Shown here: positions 35,951 to 43,695 of the stretch, one piece after another
How the letters are laid out: the number at the start of each line of letters is the position of its first letter
How positions within the stretch are numbered: position 1 is the first letter of the stretch
Assembly: GCF_946221155.1 (NCBI RefSeq)
Contig: NZ_CAMIAN010000005.1
Span: 1-64,000 of the forward strand
DNA length: 64,000 nt
Direction: 5' to 3'
Source of the DNA: an uncultured Corynebacterium sp.
Lineage (GTDB): Bacteria; Actinomycetota; Actinomycetes; Mycobacteriales; Mycobacteriaceae
Position numbers and translations under genes: made by a program
The notes under the pieces: model-generated
What the model was told of the DNA's origin: nothing
What the model saw: only the letters and a program-made list of their open reading frames with translations
Database searches by the model: none

Positions 35951-36970
35951 ATGGAAGTAAATGCCCTAACGTGGATCATCACCATTGTGGTGGTCGCCGG
36001 CTTTTTCGTCTTTGATTTCTATAGCCACGTCAAGACTCCCCACGAGCCGAGCATGAAGAAGTCGGCACTGTGGAGTCTGTTTTACGTGGCACTTGCCTGC
36101 CTGTTTGGCGGCTTTCTCTGGTTGACCTGGGGTGAGCCAGGCAACCCGCACCAGCACGGCCTGGAGTTCTTCGCCGGTTACATCACCGAGAAGGCATTGA
36201 GCGTGGATAACCTCTTTATCTTCGCCCTGATCCTGAGTTCCTTTAAGATTCCCCGCAAGTACCAGCAGAAGGTGCTGCTCATCGGCATTGCACTGGCACT
36301 GATTCTGCGCGGAATCTTCATCGCCCTGGGTGCGGCGATTATCGAGGCGTGGTCCGACGTATTTTATCTGTTCGGCCTGTTCCTGCTCTGGACTGCGTTG
36401 AAGCTGTTGTGGGATGAGGTCTCCGATCAGGAGGAGAAGGACCCACAGGACATGATGGTCATCAAGCTGACGCGGAAGTTTATCCATGTCTCGGATCACT
36501 ACGAGTCGGACCGCTTGTGGTTCAAGGAAAACGGCAAGAAGGTTTTGACGCCACTTTTCATCGCCCTGGTGGCCATCGGCTTCGTGGACGTACTGTTCGC
36601 CCTCGACTCCATCCCCGCCATTTACGGTATTACCAGTGAGCCGTACATCGTGTTCACGACCAATGCCCTGGCTCTTATGGGACTGCGACAGCTGTACTTC
36701 CTTTTGGACGGCCTGTTGGAACGGCTGGTGTACCTGGGCTACGGTCTTTTCGTTATCTTGGCGTTCATCGGTACCAAGCTGATCCTGCACGCGCTGCATG
36801 AGAACAACCTGCCGTTTATCAACGGTGGCGAGGGTGTGGCGGTTCCTGAGGTTTCCGTGGAATTGTCACTGATTGTGATCGTTGGCGTGCTGCTCGTTAC
36901 CACGGTGTTGAGCATGACGGTGGGCAAGAAGAAGCTGGCCGAAAGCGAAGAGACCTCCACGGTAGGATAG
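35951..36970 (+). CDS. TerC family integral membrane protein (manganese export/metalation)
   Basis: A 339-residue protein with about nine membrane helices. TerC landmarks are EFFAGYITEKALSVDNLFIF with acidic residues in the membrane, and VDVLFALDSIPAIYGIT, which supplies a second acidic pair. Members of this family (Alx, MeeF/MeeY) export Mn2+ or support metalation of secreted enzymes. The Mn riboswitch directly upstream supports a manganese role here. GGAGG six bases before ATG 35951 is the regulated ribosome binding site. pgsA begins six bases downstream and may be cotranscribed, so its expression could feel the riboswitch. Confidence 0.92.
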   Translation: MEVNALTWIITIVVVAGFFVFDFYSHVKTPHEPSMKKSALWSLFYVALACLFGGFLWLTWGEPGNPHQHGLEFFAGYITEKALSVDNLFIFALILSSFKIPRKYQQKVLLIGIALALILRGIFIALGAAIIEAWSDVFYLFGLFLLWTALKLLWDEVSDQEEKDPQDMMVIKLTRKFIHVSDHYESDRLWFKENGKKVLTPLFIALVAIGFVDVLFALDSIPAIYGITSEPYIVFTTNALALMGLRQLYFLLDGLLERLVYLGYGLFVILAFIGTKLILHALHENNLPFINGGEGVAVPEVSVELSLIVIVGVLLVTTVLSMTVGKKKLAESEETSTVG

Positions 36971-36976
36971 GTACTT

Positions 36977-37579
36977 GTGAATACTTCAGCACCGCGATCT
37001 TCGTTTGGCTCTTTCGTCCACAGCGTGAGCTTGCCGAATGTACTCACGTGCATTCGCATCGCTTTGATCCCGGTGTTCCTCTGGCTGATCCTGACCTCTG
37101 GGGATTGGGACGTTGCGGGCGCCGAGCCCGACCGCGCCCACCGTTGGTGGGCACTGCTGGCTTTTAGTCTGCTGATGTTCACCGACCAGCTGGACGGCTA
37201 CTTGGCCCGGCGGTACGAGGTGATCACCGACTTTGGCAAGCTGGCTGACCCGATCGCCGACAAAGCGTTGATGATCTCCGCATTTGTCAGTTTGAATATT
37301 TTGGGCGAGCTGCCGTGGTGGGTCACCGCGATCGTCGTGGTACGCGAGCTGGGCATCACCGTCTGGCGTATGGTGCTGGCGCGCCAGGGAAACGTCGTTC
37401 CAGCTTCCAAGGGCGGCAAGCTAAAGACTGTGCTGCAGACTCTCGCCGTATTCCTCTACATCCTGCCTTTCGGCGGGGTAGTGCAGACCATCGCCGCCAT
37501 CGTGATGGGTGTGGCCGTGGTGCAAACGGTAGTAACCGGAGTGCAGTACATTCTGGACTCGCGCAAGGAAAATGCCTAA
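36977..37579 (+). CDS. pgsA: CDP-diacylglycerol-glycerol-3-phosphate 3-phosphatidyltransferase
   Basis: A 200-residue membrane enzyme making phosphatidylglycerophosphate, the precursor of phosphatidylglycerol and cardiolipin. The CDP-alcohol phosphatidyltransferase signature DQLDGYLARRYEVITDFGKL with ADPIAD after it (D-x2-D-G-x2-A-R-x8-G-x3-D-x3-D) is complete. The N-terminus SLPNVLTCIRIALIPVFLWL is typical of PgsA. The GTG start follows terC by six bases, and pncC follows directly, so terC-pgsA-pncC look like an operon. Other CDP-alcohol enzymes share the signature, but N-terminal similarity favours PgsA. Confidence 0.9.
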   Translation: MNTSAPRSSFGSFVHSVSLPNVLTCIRIALIPVFLWLILTSGDWDVAGAEPDRAHRWWALLAFSLLMFTDQLDGYLARRYEVITDFGKLADPIADKALMISAFVSLNILGELPWWVTAIVVVRELGITVWRMVLARQGNVVPASKGGKLKTVLQTLAVFLYILPFGGVVQTIAAIVMGVAVVQTVVTGVQYILDSRKENA

Positions 37580-38095
37580 ATGACGGTGAACCCTACCGCC
37601 GAACGCCTGGTCCGGGAGTTTACTCGGCAAGGGCTGACCATCGCGACGGCGGAATCCCTGACCGCAGGGTTGTGCGCGGCCACGATTGCAGAGGTCCCTG
37701 GGGCTTCGGCGGTTCTGCGTGGTGGCGTCATAGTCTATGCAACAGAACTCAAGCACGACCTTGCGGGAGTGAGCGAGGAAACATTGCGTGCGCACGGGCC
37801 CGTGGCTGCAGAGACTGCTGCGGAGCTGGCAGAGGGGGCGGCCCGGCGTTGCGGAGCAGATGTGGGCGTGGCGCTGACTGGCGTGGCCGGCCCCGACCCG
37901 CAAGACGGGCACCCGGTGGGAGAGGTCTTCATTGGGATCTACGATCAAGTTCGGGGCTCGCGGGTGGAAAATCTGTATGCAGAGTTCGTGCAGCGGGAAA
38001 GCGAAGGCAAGTTCGCAGGGCTGGATGCGGCACAGTTGCGGGCAGAAATCCGCCAGTTCAGCGTATCCCGCGCGTTGGAAATGGCAAGCACGTAA
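37580..38095 (+). CDS. pncC: nicotinamide-nucleotide amidase (CinA C-terminal type)
   Basis: A 171-residue stand-alone CinA C-terminal domain. It deamidates NMN to nicotinic acid mononucleotide in pyridine nucleotide recycling. TIATAESLTAGLCAATIAEVPGA and GVALTGVAGPDPQDGHPVG are the amidase core. It lacks the N-terminal CinA domain, as in E. coli PncC. ATG 37580 abuts the pgsA stop with no gap. The clgR promoter begins only seven bases after its stop, so the operon probably ends here although no hairpin is visible. Confidence 0.9.
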   Translation: MTVNPTAERLVREFTRQGLTIATAESLTAGLCAATIAEVPGASAVLRGGVIVYATELKHDLAGVSEETLRAHGPVAAETAAELAEGAARRCGADVGVALTGVAGPDPQDGHPVGEVFIGIYDQVRGSRVENLYAEFVQRESEGKFAGLDAAQLRAEIRQFSVSRALEMAST

Positions 38096-38101
38096 ACTGG
38101 C

Positions 38102-38128
38102 GGGAACAAATGCGCCGCCCGAGACGTT
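38102..38128 (+). promoter_or_regulatory. sigma-E/sigma-H-type promoter of clgR
   Basis: GGGAAC (38102-38107) and CGTTGG (38125-38130) are 17 bases apart, matching the actinobacterial ECF pattern GGAAC-N16..18-GTT. The -10 element lies 10 bases before the clgR ATG 38139, so the mRNA would have almost no leader. In M. tuberculosis clgR-pspA is under SigE control; the same is inferred here. Confidence 0.7.
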
Positions 38129-38138
38129 GGGATAATTG

Positions 38139-38495
38139 ATGAGTCACAATACTATGGTCATGGATACGGTTGCGGTGGAGCGCCCGGCAGAGCGGATGCC
38201 TGCAGACGAACCGCTATTGCGGGAGGCACTGGGGGCGACCCTGAAGGAATACCGCACCAACAACGGGTTCACGTTGCGCCAGCTGGCTTCGCTGGCGAAT
38301 GTCAGCCCGGGATACCTGTCCGAGCTGGAGCGCGGCCGCAAGGAAGTTTCCTCTGAACTGCTGGCCAGCGTGTGCCATGCGATGGCAGTCTCTGTGGCTT
38401 CGGTGATCTTGGAAGCGGCATCGATGATGGCCCTGGACGCAGCGGCTGCAGAGCTGGCTGCGAACATGGCGGCGGGCGCAGTGGAACGAGCCTAA
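38139..38495 (+). CDS. clgR: Clp gene regulator ClgR
   Basis: A 118-residue Cro/CI-type helix-turn-helix regulator. The HTH spans about residues 40-70, with FTLRQLASLANVSPGYLSEL and ERGRKEVSSELL typical of ClgR. ClgR activates clpP/clpC and stress genes, and is itself degraded by ClpCP; the Ala-rich C-terminus (AANMAAGAVERA) may carry the degradation signal. ATG 38139 fits the ECF promoter spacing; TTG 38136 is possible. pspA follows after 93 bp, as in mycobacteria, indicating a shared envelope-stress response. Confidence 0.88.
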   Translation: MSHNTMVMDTVAVERPAERMPADEPLLREALGATLKEYRTNNGFTLRQLASLANVSPGYLSELERGRKEVSSELLASVCHAMAVSVASVILEAASMMALDAAAAELAANMAAGAVERA

Positions 38496-38588
38496 GGGCG
38501 AGGATGCGTGGCGGTTTCTTGGTAGTATTATCCGCGCAAAAGAAATATTTTTAGCCGTTTTACTCTCTATTCGAAGGAGCTATAGCTC

Positions 38589-39431
38589 ATGGCCAATCCG
38601 TTCGTGAAGGCGTGGAAGTACTTGATGGCGCTCTTCGACAACAAAATCGAAGAAAACGCTGATCCGAAGATTCAGATCGAACAGGCCATCGCAGAAGCAC
38701 AGAAGCAGCACCAGGCACTGTCCCAGCAGGCAGCGGCTGTTATCGGCAACCAGCGCCAGCTGGAGATGAAGCTGAACCGCCAGCTCGAAGAGGTGGAGAA
38801 GCTGCAGGCCAACACCAAACAGGCGCTTAACCTTGCCGACAAGGCCCGCGCCCAGGGCGACCAGCAGAAGGCAATGGAGTACGAGAACGCCGCTGAAGCC
38901 TTCGCCGCGCAGCTGGTGACGGCGGAGCAGTCGGTGGAGGACATGAAGAGCCTGCACGACCAAGCTCTACAGCAGGCCGCACAGGCTAAGCAGGCCGTGG
39001 AACGCAACTCCATGCAGCTGCAGCAGAAGGCCGCAGAGCGCACAAAGCTGCTGAGCCAGCTGGAGCAGGCGAAGATGCAGGAGAAGGTTGCCGATTCCCT
39101 GCAGTCCATGAATGCCGTGGCCTCCAATGGTTCCCCGAACTTGGATCAGGTGCGCGAGAAGATCGAGCGCCGCTACGCTAACGCTCTTGGGCAGGCCGAG
39201 CTGGCGCAGAACTCCGTGCAGGGTCGAATGGCGGAAGTTCAGCAGGCTGGCATTCAGATGGCCGGACACTCCCGCCTGGAGCAAATCCGAGCGGAGATGC
39301 AGGGCGGTTCGAACAACCAGCTGGGTGGGGCGCAGCAGCAGGAGGCTATCGAGCAGGCTCAGCCGCAGGCGGGCAATGTCAGTCAGGATGCAGTGGCCGA
39401 GCGTATGCGGCAGCTGCGAGGTGAAAGCTAG
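38589..39431 (+). CDS. pspA: phage shock protein A (PspA/IM30)
   Basis: A 280-residue coiled-coil peripheral membrane protein that protects the cytoplasmic membrane under envelope stress. The N-terminal amphipathic helix ([20 protein letters not shown]) is followed by long heptad regions to about residue 220. The C-terminal 50 residues are Gln/Gly-rich and disordered. GAAGGAGC precedes ATG 38589. The homologue in M. tuberculosis (35-kDa antigen, Rv2744c) also follows clgR. No pspB/pspC or Rv2743c homologue follows; the next gene downstream is the leftward bioN. Confidence 0.92.
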   Translation: MANPFVKAWKYLMALFDNKIEENADPKIQIEQAIAEAQKQHQALSQQAAAVIGNQRQLEMKLNRQLEEVEKLQANTKQALNLADKARAQGDQQKAMEYENAAEAFAAQLVTAEQSVEDMKSLHDQALQQAAQAKQAVERNSMQLQQKAAERTKLLSQLEQAKMQEKVADSLQSMNAVASNGSPNLDQVREKIERRYANALGQAELAQNSVQGRMAEVQQAGIQMAGHSRLEQIRAEMQGGSNNQLGGAQQQEAIEQAQPQAGNVSQDAVAERMRQLRGES

Positions 39432-39441
39432 TTTTCAGCTG

Positions 39442-40068
39442 CTAGTTACCGACCCCGCGGGACTTCAGCGCTTCCCCAAGGCGGCGCGCCCGCAATAGGC
39501 TGCGAACAATAACCGGTACACCGAAGGCAAGCACGGAGCGCGACGCGCCCCGTGCTTTTCTTGCGTCTAGCACCTCATTGACCGTCAGTGCTGTCAGCGG
39601 AATCAGGCGGATTGTCAGCGCGACCAACAGGCTTATCGTTTCCACAGGCAGGCCGATTTTGCCCAGTGGACGCAGTCCGGTCTCGACGGCGTCCATGAGT
39701 TGGCCAATAGTGGTCGTCAGGGTCAGCAAGGTTGCCATGGCCACTGCGGAGAGGATCACCACAAAGTAGGTCAGTGCGGTGGGGAAGTCCCGCTGCCACC
39801 ACAACAGCGCGGCGAAGGCTAACAGCAGTACGGCGGGTGCGAACAACTGACGGAGCGCCAATCTCACCGGAATTCGCGCCACTACGTAGCAGGCGACGGT
39901 TAATGCGGCTACAACCCCCGTCTGCCACGTCGCGGTCGCCCACACGGCGCTGGCGACCAGGAAAAAGAAGAGCAAAAAAATTTTTAGCCCCGGCCGGGCG
40001 CGGTGCAGGATGGAGCGACCCGGGTGGTACACCGACAGCGGAACGTTGACGTGGAGAGTTTTTGCCAT
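39442..40068 (-). CDS. bioN: biotin ECF transporter transmembrane protein BioN
   Basis: A 208-residue membrane protein of the EcfT type with about five helices. It connects the ATPase BioM to the biotin-binding BioY. The coupling region near the C-terminus has ARKARGA and ARRLGEALKSRG, the two EcfT A-R-G-type motifs that contact the ATPase. It is the last gene of leftward bioY-bioM-bioN; the gap to bioM is 21 bases. No biotin synthesis gene lies here, consistent with a biotin-scavenging life style (inference). Confidence 0.88.
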   Translation of the reverse strand: MAKTLHVNVPLSVYHPGRSILHRARPGLKIFLLFFFLVASAVWATATWQTGVVAALTVACYVVARIPVRLALRQLFAPAVLLLAFAALLWWQRDFPTALTYFVVILSAVAMATLLTLTTTIGQLMDAVETGLRPLGKIGLPVETISLLVALTIRLIPLTALTVNEVLDARKARGASRSVLAFGVPVIVRSLLRARRLGEALKSRGVGN

Positions 40069-40089
40069 TGCTTATCTACCCGTACTTAC

Positions 40090-40785
40090 TTACCCGCCGA
40101 AGCTTGCCACATAGTCGGCGATTACCCGATCTGCCGGGCCGTCCTCCCGTACCTTGCCGTCGGCGATCCACAAAACCCGCTCCATGTCCTCCAGAAGCTC
40201 GAGGTCGTGCGAGACGACGATGAGTTGCTGAGGCAGTTTCGCTAGTCGGCGGGCGATCATCCGGCGATTTCCAAGATCCAGCAGGGTAGTGGGTTCGTCG
40301 GCGATTACCAGTTCTGGCTCCACGACCAGAACCGAGGCCAGGGCAAGCAGTTGTTTTTCTCCGCCGGAAAGGAAGTGGGGCGAGGCATCTGCTAGGTGCT
40401 CCAGCCCCATGGTGCGCAACATGGCGGCGGCCTTTGCCTCCCTTTCACGACCACTTTTGATGGTTGTGCGCAGGGAAAATGCGACGTCCTCGGCGACCGT
40501 GGGCATAATGATCTGGTTGTCGGCGTCACTAAATACAAACCCCACCTTGCGCCGCACCTCGCGACCGCGTTTGGCTACATCGAGCCCCGCGACGCGCACC
40601 TGCCCACTAGTGGGGTCGGCGAGGCCGTTGATGAGGCGCACCAGGGTGGACTTGCCGGAACCGTTGGCGCCGATGATGCCGATGCGGCGCTCGTTGAGGG
40701 AGAGGTTGATGTCGTGAAGGACGGTGCGCTGGCCTGTAGTGGTATCGAAGGTGACGCCCACGTTCTCGAACTCGATGTGGGGCAT
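40090..40785 (-). CDS. bioM: biotin ECF transporter ATPase BioM
   Basis: A 231-residue ABC ATPase that powers biotin uptake. Walker A GANGSGKST is near residues 39-47; the signature is LSGGEKQLLALASVL; Walker B is LVIADEPTTLLD, followed by the switch His in IVVSHDLELL. The start lies three bases after the bioY stop, showing close coupling. The neighbouring bioY and bioN assign the substrate. The ATPase alone could be mistaken for a cobalt CbiO. Confidence 0.92.
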   Translation of the reverse strand: MPHIEFENVGVTFDTTTGQRTVLHDINLSLNERRIGIIGANGSGKSTLVRLINGLADPTSGQVRVAGLDVAKRGREVRRKVGFVFSDADNQIIMPTVAEDVAFSLRTTIKSGREREAKAAAMLRTMGLEHLADASPHFLSGGEKQLLALASVLVVEPELVIADEPTTLLDLGNRRMIARRLAKLPQQLIVVSHDLELLEDMERVLWIADGKVREDGPADRVIADYVASFGG

Positions 40786-40788
40786 GTT

Positions 40789-41370
40789 TTAAGCCTTGCG
40801 CTTGGTTGGCAAAAGGTCTGGCACCGCCTTAGTAACAGCCAGGGCGATGGCGACGGCGAGCGTGACCTTGATGAGGTCGCCGGGGATGAATGGGGTGTTT
40901 GCTGCCAGGGCGGTGGTGAAATTATATCCGAGGCGCGCCATCAGGCCGATGGTTCCGCAGAGGTATTGGATGATTACGCCGACGATGCCGGCGAGGAAGA
41001 ACACTGCGGCACGCGCGCTAGTGTTACGCGGTGCGTACTGGGCGATTAGGCCGATGACGAAGGCAGCAATGATATAGCCCACGATGTAGCCGACGGTGGG
41101 GCCTGCGACGGCTGCGGCTGCGGGTTTCCATCCGGCCATGTTGGGAACGCCGACGAAGCCCACCGCGATGAATAGGGTGGTGGCCAGGCCGCCGCGCCAG
41201 AAGCCGAGGATAAGGGAAGCTAGGACGATGCCCATGTTTTGCAGGACGATGGGCACGCCGGCTACTCCGATGGGGAACTGAACGCCGCCGAGGACGACAA
41301 TGAGGGCGGCAAAGACGGCGATGTACGCGAGGTCTGCCGCCTTAAATCTCGTAGTTTCTGAGTGTGACAT
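40789..41370 (-). CDS. bioY: biotin transporter substrate-binding component BioY
   Basis: A 193-residue S-component with about six membrane helices. FPIGVAGVPIVLQNMGIVLASLILGF-type helix 2 and the LATTLFIAVGFVGVPNMAG loop are BioY features, as is the late TPFIPGDLIKVTLA motif with Asp and Lys. ATG 41370 (MSHSE) is chosen; the frame extends 13 codons further into the promoter region. It is divergent from the DUF3046 gene. A BioQ-like operator lies 31 bases upstream, so repression when biotin is plentiful is likely. Confidence 0.92.
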   Translation of the reverse strand: MSHSETTRFKAADLAYIAVFAALIVVLGGVQFPIGVAGVPIVLQNMGIVLASLILGFWRGGLATTLFIAVGFVGVPNMAGWKPAAAAVAGPTVGYIVGYIIAAFVIGLIAQYAPRNTSARAAVFFLAGIVGVIIQYLCGTIGLMARLGYNFTTALAANTPFIPGDLIKVTLAVAIALAVTKAVPDLLPTKRKA

Positions 41371-41401
41371 AAATATGATGATAGCCCAGACCATTCCAAA
41401 C

Positions 41402-41416
41402 TTGAACACTGTTCAA
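41402..41416. promoter_or_regulatory. BioQ-type operator of bioYMN
   Basis: TTGAACA-C-TGTTCAA is a perfect 7-1-7 palindrome in the bioY/DUF3046 gap. It contains TGAAC-N3-GTTCA, close to the corynebacterial BioQ consensus TGAAC-N3-GTTAC. The 3-base spacer separates it from LexA boxes (4-base spacer). Confidence 0.75.
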
Positions 41417-41453
41417 TGCGGGGTGATTGGGTGGGGGTGTAGATTGGTAGACC

Positions 41454-41660
41454 ATGCGCAGAACAGAGTTTGATCGGCTGACTTTGGGCGAATTTGGCGA
41501 GAGCTTCCGAGCTTTCATTGCAGATACTCACGTGCTGAGCTCGCTGGGGGATACGCCAGCCGCGCTAATCGAACAGGGGTGTGATCCCCGCGATGTGTGG
41601 CTGGCACTGTGTGATGACTTTGATGTGCCCGAAGAGCGACGCTTCGGTGAGGATATATAG
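41454..41660 (+). CDS. DUF3046 family protein
   Basis: A 68-residue acidic cytosolic protein. MRRTEFDRLTLGEFG and SLGDTPAALIEQGCDPRDVW are the family pattern; such genes precede recA throughout actinobacteria. Function is unknown. No strong ribosome binding site precedes the ATG, suggesting short-leader translation. The BioQ-like palindrome lies 38-52 bases upstream and might also touch its promoter. A hairpin follows its stop (41672-41706). Confidence 0.85.
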   Translation: MRRTEFDRLTLGEFGESFRAFIADTHVLSSLGDTPAALIEQGCDPRDVWLALCDDFDVPEERRFGEDI

Positions 41661-41671
41661 CATTTTCTCTA

Positions 41672-41706
41672 TTGACGCCCGCAGTGTGGTGTGGCGGGCA
41701 AGTCAA
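41672..41706 (+). terminator. hairpin between DUF3046 and recA
   Basis: TTGAC-GCCCGC-(11 nt)-GCGGGC-AA-GTCAA forms an 11-bp interrupted stem 12 bases after the DUF3046 stop. It lacks a clear T-run, so termination is possible but unproven. Confidence 0.5.
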
Positions 41707-41714
41707 TGAAACAA

Positions 41715-41730
41715 TCGAACAAAGGTTCGT
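41715..41730. promoter_or_regulatory. LexA (SOS) box of recA
   Basis: TCGAACAAAGGTTCGT matches the corynebacterial SOS consensus TCGAACANNTGTTCGA at 12 of 14 fixed positions. It lies 175 bases before the recA start at 41905. Confidence 0.85.
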
Positions 41731-41904
41731 GTAGGGTGTGTGTCGGAAGCGATGGTTGTCCGCGCGCTCGAGTACAACTATCTATGAACCTTTTCGGAGC
41801 GCTCTCGGTATAAGGAAAACGGGGGTGCGAAGAAGATGACGATATTGAACAAACCGGAATTGAACATCCCGGACGTCACAGCAAATGTAAGGAGTAGTAA
41901 CTCT

Positions 41905-43032
41905 ATGCCACCGAAGAAGAAGCAGACCGCCGCGGCGGGGAAGGATCGGTCGAAGGCGCTGGAGCTTGCGATGGCGCAGATCGAGAAGGATTTCGGCAAG
42001 GGTGCGATCATGCGCCTAGGAGACGATACTCGCCCGCCGATCCAGGCGATTTCCTCCGGCAATATTGCGATTAATGCTGCGCTGGGCATCGGCGGCTTCC
42101 CGCGCGGCCGAGTAGTGGAGATTTACGGCCCGGAATCCTCCGGTAAGACCACCGTGGCGCTGCACGCCATTGCGGAGGCGCAGCGCGCCGGCGGAATCGC
42201 TGCGTTTGTGGACGCGGAGCACGCGCTGGACCCGGAGTACGCCCGCGCGTTGGGAGTGGATACCGACGCGCTGCTGGTCTCCCAGCCAGACACAGGTGAG
42301 CAAGCACTGGAGATTGCGGACATGCTGATCCGCTCGGGCGCCATCGACATCATTGTTGTGGACTCCGTGGCGGCACTGACGCCCAAGGCGGAGATCGACG
42401 GCGACATGGGTGACTCGCACGTCGGTTTGCAGGCCCGCCTCATGAGCCAGGCGCTGCGCAAGATGACCGGTGCGCTCTACCAGACGGGTACGACCGCGAT
42501 CTTCATTAACCAGCTGCGCGAGAAGATTGGTGTGATGTTTGGGTCGCCGGAGACAACCACTGGTGGTAAGGCCCTGAAGTTCTACGCTTCCGTGCGCTGT
42601 GACATTCGCCGAATCCAGGCGCTGAAGGACGGCCAGGATGTGGTGGGTAACCGTACCCGCCTGAAGGTCGTGAAGAACAAGGTCTCCCCGCCGTTTAAGA
42701 TTGCAGAGTTTGACATTCTGTACGGCGAGGGCATTTCCCGGGAGGGCTCCATCATTGACCTTGGTGTGGAGACTGGCCTGATTAAGAAGTCCGGTTCCTG
42801 GTTCACCTACGACGGAGATCAGCTGGGGCAGGGTAAGGAGAAGGCCCGCGAGTTCCTCAAGAATAACTCGGACCTATCCGCGGAGCTGGAGGATCGTATT
42901 GCCCGTGAGCTGAAGATCGGCCCTTATGCCAAGATGAAGGACGAGCCGGTCGGCGACGCCGCTGGGGAGCAGCTGGATGAGGACAAGCCCATCGAGCTGA
43001 GCCCGAACTTCGACGATGATGATGCCAACTGA
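41905..43032 (+). CDS. recA: recombinase A
   Basis: A 375-residue recombinase forming filaments on single-stranded DNA, driving strand exchange and LexA self-cleavage. Walker A GPESSGKT is at residues 75-82; Walker [11 protein letters not shown], loop L1 with [15 protein letters not shown], and loop L2 [20 protein letters not shown] are intact. No intein is present. ATG 41905 (MPPKKK) follows GGAG; a second in-frame ATG at 41836 would add 23 residues without a usable ribosome binding site. The acidic C-tail ends DDDDAN. It is under the SOS box at 41715-41730, with recX two bases downstream. Confidence 0.98.
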   Translation: MPPKKKQTAAAGKDRSKALELAMAQIEKDFGKGAIMRLGDDTRPPIQAISSGNIAINAALGIGGFPRGRVVEIYGPESSGKTTVALHAIAEAQRAGGIAAFVDAEHALDPEYARALGVDTDALLVSQPDTGEQALEIADMLIRSGAIDIIVVDSVAALTPKAEIDGDMGDSHVGLQARLMSQALRKMTGALYQTGTTAIFINQLREKIGVMFGSPETTTGGKALKFYASVRCDIRRIQALKDGQDVVGNRTRLKVVKNKVSPPFKIAEFDILYGEGISREGSIIDLGVETGLIKKSGSWFTYDGDQLGQGKEKAREFLKNNSDLSAELEDRIARELKIGPYAKMKDEPVGDAAGEQLDEDKPIELSPNFDDDDAN

Positions 43033-43034
43033 CG

Positions 43035-43631
43035 ATGCCGACAGGGCATAGCGAGCGCGACCGCAAAATAAGCGCACTACGGCAGGCCATCGCCAACTAT
43101 TCGCCCGGCGAGGGCGAAGGTTTCGTGGATGCAGCTGAGGAGGAAAGGCTCGCGCCGATCAAAGCCAAGGCGGTGCGGCTGATCAACCACCGTGCACGCT
43201 CCACGGCGGAGTTGCGCACAAGGCTGCTCGACGCTGACTTTGAACCCGAGGGCGTGGAGGAGGTCATCCATCGCTGCACGGCCAACGGAATGTTGGACGA
43301 TGCCGAGTTCGCCAAAGAGTGGGTACGGCAGCGCGAGAAGAACCAGAAGAAGTCCGTCTCCGTGCTGCGCAGAGAGCTGCAACGGAAAGGAATCGCCGCG
43401 GCGCTGGTTGAGGATGCACTCGAGCAAGTGGACGAGGAATCGCAGCTCCAGATCCTGGAGAGCCTCGTAGCCAAGAAGGCAGCTGGTGTAAAAGCCCGCC
43501 CCGCCGACCGCAAGGAATACGACAAAGTACTGCGCCGCGTGGTGGGAGTGGCCGCCCGTCGCGGATTTTCGCAAGGCGTGGCGCTTGCATACGCTCGCCG
43601 CGCGCTGGACGCGCGAATAGAGGAGCTGTAG
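43035..43631 (+). CDS. recX: regulatory protein RecX
   Basis: A 198-residue all-helical inhibitor of RecA filaments. Three-helix repeats are visible: LINHRARSTAELRTRLLDAD, MLDDAEFAKEWVRQRE and VSVLRRELQRKGIAAALVED. Only two bases separate it from the recA stop, so the two are translated together. The first 45 residues are an acidic, poorly conserved extension. No separate promoter is evident. Confidence 0.92.
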   Translation: MPTGHSERDRKISALRQAIANYSPGEGEGFVDAAEEERLAPIKAKAVRLINHRARSTAELRTRLLDADFEPEGVEEVIHRCTANGMLDDAEFAKEWVRQREKNQKKSVSVLRRELQRKGIAAALVEDALEQVDEESQLQILESLVAKKAAGVKARPADRKEYDKVLRRVVGVAARRGFSQGVALAYARRALDARIEEL

Positions 43632-43695
43632 CGGGCGTCACTAGGAAGGGCCTTGCTTTCGTAAACGCGGTGAGCAAAGGGGTAGGGTAATCCAC

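Noticed and set aside
41836..41904. 23-residue N-terminal extension of RecA
   Set aside because: The ATG lacks a spaced ribosome binding site, and the related C. glutamicum RecA begins at the MxPKK sequence corresponding to ATG 41905.
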